From Dichotomocladium elegans (Eukaryota; Mucoromycota; Mucoromycetes; Mucorales; Lichtheimiaceae): a stretch of 64,000 nucleotides of DNA. Below the pieces are notes generated by a model. That model saw only the letters and a program-made list of their open reading frames with translations. It was not told where the DNA came from and did not search any database. How positions within the stretch are numbered: the first letter of the stretch is position 1; every line of letters starts with the position of its first letter. The stretch lies in NCBI GenBank assembly GCA_025716815.1, contig JAIXMN010000003.1, positions 1,798,001-1,862,000 on the forward strand, read 5' to 3'. Shown piece after piece: positions 19,448 to 30,641 of the stretch. The translations under genes and the position numbers were made by a program.

Positions 19448-22212
19448 CTAAGCAGATGCGATTTCAGAATAGATTGAAATACAGTTCGATTTTGAAAAAT
19501 AATGTATGCATGGAAGGAAAATTGACATGAATAAAAAAATACGATGAGGGGGAATAAGTAGGAAGTATTGTACAGCAGCTGAGGGAACATCGGATTTACT
19601 GGAGGAATCGGTGGATAGGTGGGGGCTAAGGCTCATAGCAGACAATCCCACCATCATTTCGGCACCTTCATCGTCAGTTTCGTCATCCTCGTCATCCTCC
19701 TCGTCATCCTCGTCTTCGTCGGAATCGTCATCGTTGTCGACCCATTCGTAGTATATGTTTTCGATAAAGGACTTACTGTTCTTGAGATTGTATGGATCAA
19801 ATGGGAAGAAGGACTGTATAGTTGCCAGATTGTTCTTGGCCCTCATCGATCCATCAGTCATGCCCGCTGAGACTCCTGTCACATAGACCCGCTTATTGTT
19901 CTCGATCATGGCGTGTACATACACTAAATCTGTCTCGCCTGCTATCTTTGCAAACTGAGAGACAACCAATTCGGAGCAGATCTTGAGCGGGTTAAGTTTA
20001 CTCTGGAGCAGCACGTTGATATCTCGGAGACCTCTACACCATTTCCGTGATCCATTGCCGACAACTATCATTGGGACTTCGTCAAGGCCATCGCTTGCCG
20101 CTGTATTGCTCGTTGCTACTGCCGACGGGGCAGCTGCATCGTCCGTATCCTCTGCAATAAGATCAGCATCGTCCACAACAAGATCCCGCCAGCGGAAGCA
20201 GAAAATATACATAATGGCTTGCATGACTGCATAGAAGATATCGTGCTTGGTGGGGTCAGGTCGACAATGAATATCTTGGACTTGGCTGAGATAGTCATAA
20301 CACCAGGAACATAAGAAATTCATGATACGCTGAATGGCATTTGGCTCCAGGACCTTGGCGCGCGCAACGAATGATGAGATATACGACGCACATGCAACGC
20401 GAACAATATCAGGTCGTGCGGAATTATTCATCTCATCAAATAGATGTTCGACAAAATTCTCAGGATACACGTTCACGTCAAGCGAGCAGAAATAGAAGAT
20501 AAGGAATTGGGTGTACCGCGACTTTAACGTTTTGATTATTTGTTCGTCGAAAAGAAAAACCAGAGTGCTGTAAATGTCGTTCCGGTCATGTTGCGAAGCA
20601 TTAAGCGCGCATTGCGATAGATGCCTAAGCATCAAAGTCATCATTGCGTCTAATTTCCGTACCATCGATTGGATGATGCGCGTCTGCTTTGTTTCAGTCA
20701 CTTCCTTTTCATGATCGTATCCATCATCCTCAACAGAAGCATCATCGTCATCCTCGGATTCAGAGTCGCTAATATCGGAGTAATAATCCTCGTCAAAGTT
20801 CATGTCATACCCGCTAAAGTCAACTTCATCCTCCAGCTCGTCAAGCTCAATTTGGATAAAGCTCTGGTGATCCAATCAACGAGTTAAATAAAATCCAAAT
20901 CACACCATCCCCGCCAAGACCTACGTCAATTTTGACCATCTGCTGAACACAGATATCGAAAATTTGTCTCCGGAGGTAAGGAGCATAATTGAGGACCTCG
21001 AGCATATTACGGGTGTAGGCTGCTTGAACAGCAGAGCTCTGATGCGTATGAGGGATATGATGGATAATGCTTGTGTTAAGGGTATGGATACCGGTCGGCA
21101 TCAGGGCGATGACGGCTCGAATTGCCGCATGAACCCTTTCGTAGATTTTGGATCGAGATACCCGGGCATAATTGGGCAATACTTCGCCTGTTATAGGTAT
21201 TGTAAGCTTATAGTATCAACATAACATATCTCCATCAACCAAATATCCTTACGATAGAGGAAATGGGACACAAGGGAATCAAGTACAGGCACAACGTAGA
21301 AGGCATGAGCAGACACCAAGTTCTTGATGAATTCAACATAAGCCTCTGCAAAAGTGGTATCACGGACTGCCCAATCCAGACGTAGCGCAGCGTCAACAAG
21401 GGTAGCACATGTTTTGTCGAGTTTAGAGACGCTTTGGTTGAGCATCACAACCCAAACATAGAGCTTGACTGGTGAGGGGGCGTCCTCGTTATCTGACTCA
21501 GTTAAGAGCATGGCGACTAATTGGTTGTACCGGAACATGTCACCCTATAAGAGTTACCGTAAAAGAAAACAAAAGATGAGCATATGCAAATAAATTGGCC
21601 AGAGTCGTGGGGAGTATAACAACGATGGGAGGTAAGCGAAATCGCGCAGCAAAATCCCGTCAAATCCTTTTTGTACACTTCTTCCCACACGAGCTCTTCC
21701 ATAGAATACCAGACTTTGAACCCAAAAGTCGTTTATGTTTTCTTACTAGTAAAGAGACTGACACCCGAACGCAATATCATATGCGGGGAAAGAATGTCTC
21801 ATCATTCCTGTTGAGAGCCCTCAGACTCGTTTTTTCTCTGAGTGTGTGGGCGTTGATTCAATAGAATATAAATGCGTGTATCTCTCAGATGTCTTGTTGA
21901 CAAAGAGGACAACACCAAGAGTTTCGCAATTTCGGGGGAGAAGAATTGGGAATAGGGGAGGGGAACGGGAAGGGTGTTGATAATTTAACTTACCTTCTCT
22001 TTGTCCCGTAAAGCTCCTTGAACATACGTTCCCATTATCATTTTCATATTATTAAGCTTGTCCTTGTTCACATTCTCGATCGTCTCCTCAACAATGGCGG
22101 ACGGTGGTCGTTGCACGAGAGAATTCACTGGCTGAGCAATTCCCCTTTCTTTTGCGGATACTGGGTCCATGAGGGTCTCTATTGGAGAAGCTTGTTGCGA
22201 GGGAACTGGCAT
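19448..22212 (-). CDS. RRN3: RNA polymerase I transcription initiation factor RRN3 (TIF-IA)
   Basis: Four minus-strand exons (22212-21994, 21544-21253, 21187-20925, 20863-19448) give about 729 residues. Typical RRN3 blocks are visible: 'NMKMIMGTYVQGALRDKEK', 'YVEFIKNLVSAHAFYVVPVL', 'LRRQIFDICVQQMVKID', 'ELDELEDEVDFSGYD', 'DPTKHDIFYAVMQAIMYIFC', 'LNPLKICSELVVSQFAKIA' and 'SFFPFDPYNLKNSKSFIENI'. RRN3 is a HEAT-repeat protein that bridges RNA polymerase I to core factor at rDNA promoters in the nucleolus; growth-regulated by phosphorylation in other species. There are two acidic tracts, one in the middle and one near the C-terminus. The last about 40 residues are hydrophobic and unlike the family, so the real stop may lie after a further small intron. 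Intron 1 is 449 nt, the longest of any gene here. Confidence 0.9.
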
Positions 22213-23436
22213 GATCGACTCCTTTGGAGATTACGAAAAATGAAGAGGGTAAAAAACAAAAAAAAAATAAGCGCTCATTATGGGCCAGTGGCTTCAAACA
22301 TAATATTCAATGCCCGCTTAGGTAGCGCAGCAGCAAACATTGGATACCAGAATCCCCGATTTATTGGTTCACGAGAATCAGCTTTGATGTGCTCTTGAGA
22401 AAACTTAGGCTATTTTCCTCAGATGCTTAAGGATCGAGCTATGGTAAAGAGAATACTATAAAGCGAAAAAATATCACAGAAGAAGATATAATAAAGGATG
22501 GAAAGGTCGAACAATACTAGTAATTCCTCAGTCTTACTCCCTCTAGAGAGTACGCAACTGACTCTGATTCTGCGTTTCTTAAGAAGTCCAATCAGAATGT
22601 GATGATCCTGGAAAACAGACAATAGAAATTCGTGAGACTCGAAGGGGAGTGGCCTTTGTCAGAGAAAATAATAACAATTACCGATACAAGTTCCATCCGT
22701 AAATAATCACAACCATCGTCAGAGTATATGTGCGTCCTGATGGGCCGAGTCGGTTTGAGATCCTACTTGTTTCGCTGCAGATGGCGCATTAAAACTTTCT
22801 TAGACGTTAGCTTGAAATATCTGACTGTGTCCTGTTTAATGTACAGTGTGAACCTGAGCTTCAGCCTGCTTCATTATCTGGAAGTCTTCATTGTCATTGG
22901 AAATATACTTTACTTCCCAAAATAAATTTCGTACAAAATACAAAATAATGACACATAGAATCGTATAAAGTCGTCGTATCAATATATAAAACGATTTCGG
23001 ATCCACAGATTGGAATATGTTAGACAATAAAAACACTACCTCTTCTCCATTCCCTTTAACTTACATCCGAAGAGTAGCATTGGTGTCCTGGCGATAACCA
23101 GGACGGAAGATGTGGAGGAGGCCAGCAGCGGCAGGGGACGAGACCAGTGGTGGCGGCGAAAGGAATAAAAGGAGTGGGGTGGGACCAGAGGCGAAAGCGA
23201 AACGGAGCAGAAGGAACGGAATAGTGTCTAGGATCTCCTCTCTTCCATGGCTCATCAAGTACTGGTACGATTGGTTAATCTACAAAGAACAGTGGATGTT
23301 AGATTGCAATAAAAGAATTCGGTATTATAATGATTATACCGGATAAGACCATGGAAGAGAGGGTCGGGATGTAGTTATGAAAAAACAGAATGCTCAATTG
23401 TCCATTAATTATAGGAAATCAAGGATTATACTATAC
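22213..23436. other. intergenic, nothing recognised
   Basis: 1.2 kb, AT-rich, without a credible gene on either strand. A short Gly/Arg-rich open frame at 23110-23346 has no recognised family and is treated as chance. Confidence 0.5.
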
Positions 23437-23640
23437 TCCGTTTGATACACGACTTCCATCACTTACTGATGCCCTACCTGATACGAAGCTTGAAAACGCC
23501 TCGTTATGATCTTTCCATTTCCGCGGCGGATCACATAATCCTTTTGATGCACGATTTTCATCACTTACTGATATCTTAAGTGGTACAAAGCTTGAAAACG
23601 CCTTGTTACACAGCCTTCCCGGTTCCGCGGCGTAAAAATT
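23437..23640. repeat. two-unit tandem repeat (about 95 bp) just upstream of the Fanzor relic
   Basis: Two direct copies of a roughly 95-bp unit at about 23437-23535 and 23536-23640. Shared blocks: 'TTTGATACACGA'/'TTTGATGCACGA', 'CCATCACTTACTGAT'/'TCATCACTTACTGAT', 'AAGCTTGAAAACGCC' (identical) and 'TTCCGCGGCG' (identical). Read on the minus strand it codes a repeating peptide (AFSSFV...SVSD..R.S.G), but there is no evidence that this is translated. Confidence 0.8.
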
Positions 23641-23847
23641 CAATGCAGAAAAGGAATTGAATAATAGCATTCACATTTCTAAAGTTTCAGCTTTTGCTAA
23701 CACAAACATCGGAAATGGTTCTTAAATACCGATACTCTTTAGTCCTTCAACATCTACAGCTACTTACAACTCACATTTGAAGGTAAGCTTTTTTATATTA
23801 ATGGTTAGACAGCAGAAACCGAAATATTGACTTATCCCGGTACAGAC

Positions 23848-25900
23848 ATGTCTTCACCCGCTACATCAACTACGAGTGTCTCCAGCATTTGCGATGTCGA
23901 TGATCGGATCCTTTCGGTGAAGTGTAGTATTCAAAGCATCGGTTGGCGAGAAGAGCACCATGAACGGTTACAAGAGGCGGTCGACATTGCCCATGCCACA
24001 ACAGTGCGCGCGTTCTCCTCAAAATATATCTTCTTAAATGAACTTCAAACCAACCAGTACTTCGACATTGCGCTCTTCTTGAACAGCCGTTTTTTTCTCA
24101 AGTATGGCTCTCTTTTAGTGGAATACGAGAGACGTGCACTTAGATCGTCCATCACGGTCAGAAATCGAGCTCTGATCAACGAGTACTTGCCTGGATATCT
24201 CCACCATGCAAATTACATGAGACCATCTTTTCCGCATGCGCTGCAATGCTCGATATATGAAGGCCGCAAGATAAATGCAGCGTACAGCAACAACACCAAC
24301 ATGCGATTCGGTCAGCATCTCAGGCGTGCCGTCAATACTTTGCTGGACATTCGATGTTGGAAGGCTATAATGGAAAGAGACCTGTTCGATCAGGGCTTGA
24401 GCACCGAAGAAATAAGCGCCCGTATTCTGGAAAGCGTGATCGAGCCTGCCAGGCGCTTCATGTTGACAATCAGTAGCCGACAGATTAAGACAGATCTCAT
24501 CAGGCAGCAACCAGATGTGTTTGGGGCTTTGCAGGGTCCTATTGCCTGTTCTCAACTCTTATTCTGAGGGCTACATATTTCAAAAAGGCAATATATTTAC
24601 TACTACAGCAAGTCCTTCCCCGCCAACCACATGAAAGCCTTTTACCAGCTCGCTTGCTTGTTTCAACTTCTCGAATTACCTGCTTTTAATTGCTTCCCAC
24701 TTCGTCGCAGATGGTCCCCGTGTTATATGTTTATCGACAGAAAAATACTCTGCCAAAACATTCTGCAATGATCTTGAAACAATGATGACGAACTTGTCAA
24801 CTTCTGCTATTGGTATGGGGTAGTTGCCCTCAATTCAAAAGCTTTCAGGCCCCAGAAAGAAGGAAATCTCACGTTCCGTGGCACGATCAGTACAGATGGC
24901 ATTGGGCTTACTGTATTTAAAAAGCTGAGAGCATCACCGATGTCGACCGCGATACCTCTAAAAACAAACAAGGAGCTTATCCCTTACATCACAAACGTGA
25001 GCCGGGCGGATCATGAAGAAATATCAGGTCGATGTGTAGCCGTCGATTCAGACCGACGTGACCTTATGTACTGCGTGCACGAGGAATCAACAAATATCGC
25101 GCCTCGACAGTTCCGGTATACCCAATCCCAGCAGGACAAGGCACGGAAGAGCAAAAGTTCCGTCGGTTGAAGCAGCTGCACAAGATGCAACAACCTGAAG
25201 TTGCATTTGCGGAGCCCGGCCTGTCTGAGGAGCGACGCCGCACACTGGTTCTGGATGACTTCCGCCGCTTTCTCCGTGTAAGGTCCGAGGTGTCTGACAT
25301 TCTCCAGGTGTTTTATAGTCATACCATGAGCGACTTTTCTCTTCCGAAAACTCCGTCTGTCAGTGTATTTCAACAAACAACTCGCTGATATTAAGCTTGT
25401 CCAAAACTTATAATAGAAGTTTGGCAGCACTGCCGTCTCCGTTTTCGGGAACTAATCAGCTCCTATGGCTCAATTCCATGAGCCCATACGTGGCAAGGGC
25501 TTCAGGGAATTCCTGAGGAAGCATGGGTTCGATGTTTACCTAATAGACGAGTTTGAAGCAGCAAGTGCTGTCCATCCTGCAGCAATGGGAACCTTGCAAA
25601 ATTCAGGATGATATTGAATCCTCGGCGACACAAGCAGCGTCAACAGTAGTAGCAACCGTGGCCCCATGTCCTTTGCTACGGACTTTTGAGGCATGAAACT
25701 CATTCTTGCGTTTTGTATGTATTCGAAAGCCTACGAATTCATTGACCCCTCTAGTGTAGATATCACAATGAAGATTGCATACTACGCGCCGGAGACGATG
25801 ATCCAGTAGGTCGGATGTGGAACCGGGACCTTGCAGTCAAATGCCAGAAAGATTTCGGAGGGCCGTTGTCCCCAGAAGGCGTCAACAGACAGCACCTATA
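23848..25900 (+). pseudogene. Fanzor (eukaryotic TnpB-like RNA-guided nuclease), decayed
   Basis: A frame opens at 23848 with 239 sense codons. It continues, with frame-0 homology, through in-frame TGA codons at 24565, 24769, 24775 and 25168. It shifts frame for about 25167-25355, returns to frame 0, then shifts again after about 25575. Recognised blocks: 'FPLRRRWSPCYMFID'; 'FRGTISTDGIGLTVFK'; RuvC-I 'AVDSDRRDLMYC' with Asp at 25045, followed by 'FRYTQSQQDKARKSK'; 'RRFLRVRSEVSDIL'; RuvC-II 'GKGFREFLRKHGFDVYLIDE' with Glu at 25549; a degraded zinc-ribbon area with 'GLLRHE'; and RuvC-III 'MWNRDLAVKCQ' with Asp at 25827. Total span of about 684 codons matches Fanzor proteins (about 600-700). In living members the protein, guided by an omega RNA from the element end, cuts DNA. 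Here it is dead. Confident of family from motifs; Fanzor1 subtype is inferred from fungal host and transposon context. Confidence 0.8.
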
Positions 25901-25984
25901 TCATGGTGTACGCGATATCATATATAAATGTAATCAACACAGTCTTATGCTCTTCCCTGAAGGTTCACTTCTTAAATTTACTAT

Positions 25985-26560
25985 CAAGGTTCTTTTCTTA
26001 CTGTAATGCCCATTGCTGTGTTGCGCGAACATAGACCATCTCTTTGTCGGTGCAATTGCGCAGCCGCGCGTAAAGTCTGCCACTTTCATCTGAATCGTTT
26101 CACTTGAGGATATGCGTAGCAATAAGGTCGGGGTCACCATTGCAAGGTAGGCTACGTGGATATTCTGTATGAAAACAAACGGATTGAAAAGGGTACATTC
26201 CCTCTTCGACTGCATAGTTCATAGATTCACGGCAGCCACACTCATCAACAACATGGCATTGCCAATCATTGCTCATTTCAGACTGTAAAATGGGTATGAA
26301 AAAATAAGCTAATATTTTTGGCCAAACTTTTTTTGTGCGACATCTTTCGCCGTGCATGCGACATTTGCTTTGTCATCATGCGTAAAGATTTCTAGTCAAA
26401 ACCCGACTTCTATTTTGTGATCCGGCAACTTCAGTTTTGGAAAACGGAGTATATAGCAAGAAGGTGCATCTCTTCGCCAAGGACATTGTTCATAGGCTCA
26501 TATAGCCATGCTTACCGAAAACATGGGTATGTTCATCCACATAATATCTGCGTTTGCGAC
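25985..26560 (-). mobile_element. Tc1/mariner-like transposon relic (copy 2), adjacent to Fanzor
   Basis: About 150 bp (26104-26255) align by eye with 3651-3800. The minus-strand translations are parallel: 'AVEEGMYPFQSVC' against 'VVDEGRYSLQSVC', and 'NGDPDLIATHI' against 'SGNPDLVATHI'. Similarity resumes at about 26420-26440 against 3874-3895. At 25990-26070 'NCTDKEMVYVRATQQWA' corresponds to the start and end of the helix-turn-helix seen in copy 1, with the middle deleted. It begins about 85 bp after the last Fanzor motif. No catalytic domain remains. Confidence 0.55.
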
Positions 26561-29500
26561 ATTTTCACTATTTTATGTAATGTTTTATGGGCAGCGCGAC
26601 TTCTGAATTGGGTGGCCTGGGACCGAATGTTTCGACAATGGCCATTTGTTTTATACTATAGTAGTACCTTTTGTCCCAACCAAATCGCATCACTATAGCA
26701 AACAGATGAATCTTATACTGCTACGAATTTACGTCTGTTGTAAGTGCACAATTATAGAAAAATACGTATCGTTTAGACGAGCGACCACTGATTGTATTCA
26801 ATAATGCATATGAAATATTGCAAGCTTGCATAGGCTATCATCGAAAATTAGGGTAAATTTAAATCGCCCAGTTACATCAGCTTGCTCAATCAGTGCTTGA
26901 GCTACGTCACAATAAGGAAGTGATAAAATAAAGAAGTGTTTTCACCAAGCGAAAGCCGAATTTCACTAATCAAAGAATTTACCGCGTTTGCCAGACGACC
27001 CGATTTGTCTAAATCGCCAACCTGGCAGCGAATATCTGGGAAACCAGGGATGAATGTCGCTGCATACTTGGGCATCTCTTGCCATAACAAAAGAAATATT
27101 CGAAATGTACTCATCATTTTGACACTTACTGCTCCACAATACATCCGAAGTACCCGTAATTTCATCTTCAACACTACAGACTGCATATAATGCTAGTAAT
27201 ACTGTAGAGTATAAGCCGTGCATGGTTCTATCGGGAGAAATGTATGCCTTGATAAATAAAGAAAGGTTGTAAAGTATTATAAGGTTTTTCATTTTCCTTT
27301 CGTAAGGCTCTTGTATTTGTCCGACGTTTCTATGTCTCATCTCCGGTGTCGAGATGGGTAAACACAATGGGTAAAAAAAAAGATGCAGTTCTTTAGAATA
27401 AAAGAAATGGAAATGACATCATTGCGCATAACTGTATGGTAAATAAGGCTCCTCAACCGACAGCATGCGCAGGATCTGTCTTTCTCTCTCCATTCATCGC
27501 AATATTCCTTGCAGTATCCCAGAACTTGCTCATACATTGGAAGTCTCCTTTTCGATACTCACTTAGAGAACATACATCTATCATCAGACATGTCTGCATT
27601 AAAGAGTAATTAACCTGACGTTTTAGAGCATCACTTGTATGCATCATTGGTACATGTAGAAAGACTGGTCACATCGCATAGATAGAAGAGGATTCGGTTG
27701 ATTTTCTCGTGCCAATATTTTCTTTTTGCTACCTACAACACCAACGTTAGAACACCCAATTTTTTTATTCTCAGGATTTGTGACGCAAAAATATTTCAGT
27801 ACAGATATGTGCACGCCAAAATACGAAAGGGGACAGTTTCGGTACAGGTATTCAGGACAACACAGGACCAATAGGCAAAGTATGGGGATCTTGCTTCAAG
27901 TTGGTATAGGTTGTGACCAATTAGCGCGCGAGGCACCTGCATCCATGATTGACATGTTACGTAGTACATCAAATGCCTTGGGAAAACTTGCTTCTCCGCG
28001 ATGACACCATGGGTAATATCCCTTTTCTATTATTATGTGGGCACAACACACAAAGCAAAGATGTCAGCCTTGATACTGATGTGTCACATAACGAATAGAG
28101 AAGCTAAATACATCATGGATGCATCATCAGCCTATTATAATGATCTTGAGATCAGCGCCAGTCAATCGCAATATAATGGGAAGAAAGGAAGATGTGCTAA
28201 TGTATGTTGTGCTACTGCATAGCAGACATGCTACAGTTCCAAACAACCAATGGGATCTAAGCATGGGAGTTGCGGAGCGCGTACCGAGAAAATGGTGTTG
28301 TTATTTGGGCTTGTAAACAGGTACGAATGGGGGCTGACCAAGCCTCGCGGGAAAGATGATATTCGGATCCTGTCCAATTAGCCATGAATACCCGTCATCT
28401 TGCATTGTGTATCTATCGTTCTTTTCCTCCATCTCATTACCATGAGCGTTCGTTTGACCATCAGTTACACCAAAGACGGCTCAAGGGTCTTATTTACGAT
28501 ATGGAAAAGAGTCTGTGTGGAAGGCTTCGTGGAAGTATGCATCGAACTTGTTTGTGTGTAGGCTCTGTGTTATTTTTTTACCCTAGCTGACACACCACCC
28601 GCTAAAGAGCTCTTTGTTAATACCCCTCAATTTGTGTCAGCCAGTGAAGGGAAGAGGGATGCTGCACATGGGCTTTGTTTGTGCGCCGTGTATGCAAATG
28701 CGCATCGTGCCTGTTGCTGCAAACAGTTGAGTCTACTCATGCCATGCCCTTGAGGCCCCAGGCAAATACTACACAGACATATTTTTCCTTTCGATCATAA
28801 GACTGCAAGGGCTGAGGAATACCTACCTTTTTACTTCTCATATAAGAATCAAGCAGTGTATAGAGAGAATAAAGTCTGCAAACATCTACGCATACAGATT
28901 GGATGTTGTACGTGTATAGACCATAATTGTATTATGTATTTTTTCCGGCAAATACTCTATCTCATATCGGACAACATTACTATACTATCTAAAGCTTTTG
29001 CTTTTGATAGTGGCCATCATTATGTTATGAAAGAAAAAAGGTGGCGCACATAAGATTATTATGCTTGTAGATGTACCTTCTGCGTCGTAGTAATGTACCA
29101 CACACACACACGCACGCATATATACAAATATATATATATATATATATATATAGCACCAAAAAAATTGTTATTTGCATTTGGTCTGGAGATCGCGTTTTCC
29201 TGGCTATCTAGTGTTATGACGATAGTGATTCCCGCCTTAACTCCCAGTCCATCCGTGTTTTTATTAATGTGCATTTTTTCCAGCCAACGACTTAATTGGG
29301 GAAACAGGCAAAGATGCTGCAGGGGATAGGAGAATTGAGTAAATTAGGTAGCAACAATATGTCGTGATAATATGGTAGTTTGGCATTTGTGGATCCATGT
29401 TTACTTTATTTGCCAGTTCCTACGTGATAGATGGGGTAGCTGTCGTCTACCGTACATAGACATAAGTTCCGATCTACTAGGCATATATCCATATGTAAAA

Positions 29501-30173
29501 CTTTCCTGCCACCCTTCGTCACAAGCTCTTGATTGTATCTCATAACCCCCCTCGCCTGATCTTGTTCGGGTCCCCCTCGTGAAAAGATGTGGATTTATTG
29601 TCAAGCTTGTAATACTCCTCGCCCGAGGACATATTAACCTCCTTTCGATGGTTAACCTCTTATGTAATGAAGAAAAAGCCAAGCGATATGGATGGTGGAA
29701 ACTTTTTGGAAGGCGTTTGGGTAAGGGACGGAACGAGAGAGGTACATTGACGATGAGTTCAAGGAGAGTCAAAAGAAAAAACCCAAAGTATACTTGCATG
29801 TTGTAACTGATTTTAAGGAACATTGCATCATCACTGAGAAAGAAAAAGGGAGAAAAAAAGGAAGGGGCATCGAGACGTTGCTATCATACGAATTTTAATA
29901 ATAAGCATTGCTAGTGATGAATCCATACCAATGAGCGAATAAAAAGAAAGCGAAGCCCGATTAGTGAGTCTATTCCACTGTTGGCTTGACATTAATCCGG
30001 GATTGCGCTGGAACGATCGTTTCCCGCCTTCTTCGTCTGCCAACATGGTCCTCCTTTGCCGTCACTCACACAGGCATAACGTGCTATGGAGGTGAAATGC
30101 TTCCGTATAAGGGTGAGATTTTAGCATTTTTGTTTATTGATGTGTATGGCCAATTCCTACTATCCTGCCTGTT
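26561..30173. other. 3.6 kb without a convincing gene
   Basis: AT-rich, many short open frames, none recognised. One weak candidate on the minus strand (27223-26966, 85 residues) begins with a hydrophobic signal-like stretch 'MHGLYSTVLLALYAVC' and could be a small secreted protein or chance. A (TA)n run lies at about 29127-29152. Probably decayed mobile DNA. Confidence 0.45.
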
Positions 30174-30641
30174 GTGAATCGTTTTTATCCATCATCCCTT
30201 CCTTTGTGTATCACCCCCCATGCATATAACATTATAGCAAAAACGAAATGCCCCGCCGCCACACAGGGCGCTCTCGTCCCCAATTTGGTTCCCCTTTTTT
30301 CTTTTTACTATTCTGCGGCGGTAACAGCAGCAGCTTACAGCAGCAGCAGCAGCATCAACTTTGGTTCTCTGCTTCTGATACATCTATATTATGGTGCAAA
30401 CCAATTTTTTGAATCTGTTTCTCTTTCTTCTTTCCGTGTGCTTATTCTTTCTGTCTCTACGCACCTTTTGATATATTTGGAGAAGGCGTTTTCCTCTCTT
30501 TCTTCATTCTTATCCTCCTTTTCTTTTCTCTTCCCCTCTCTGTTCGTGTACTATAAACCCTGTACAACAACAACATCGACGACGACAACGGCATCTATCA
30601 GAAAAACAAAAGAAATATAAATACGTGCAGAAGCTATAACT

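Noticed and set aside
23437..23640. CRISPR-like repeat array
   Set aside because: Only two diverged 95-bp units without spacers; host is eukaryotic.
24565..25170. TGA recoding (selenocysteine or alternative code) in the Fanzor gene
   Set aside because: TAA/TAG stops and frameshifts occur further on, and all neighbouring genes use TGA as a normal stop.
29401..29823. 140-codon minus-strand open frame
   Set aside because: Basic, low-quality sequence without family, start context or splice support; overlaps an equally weak frame on the plus strand.
30174..30620. 148-codon open frame before STE12
   Set aside because: Low-complexity, pyrimidine-rich leader; no domain; better explained as the 5' UTR/promoter of STE12.
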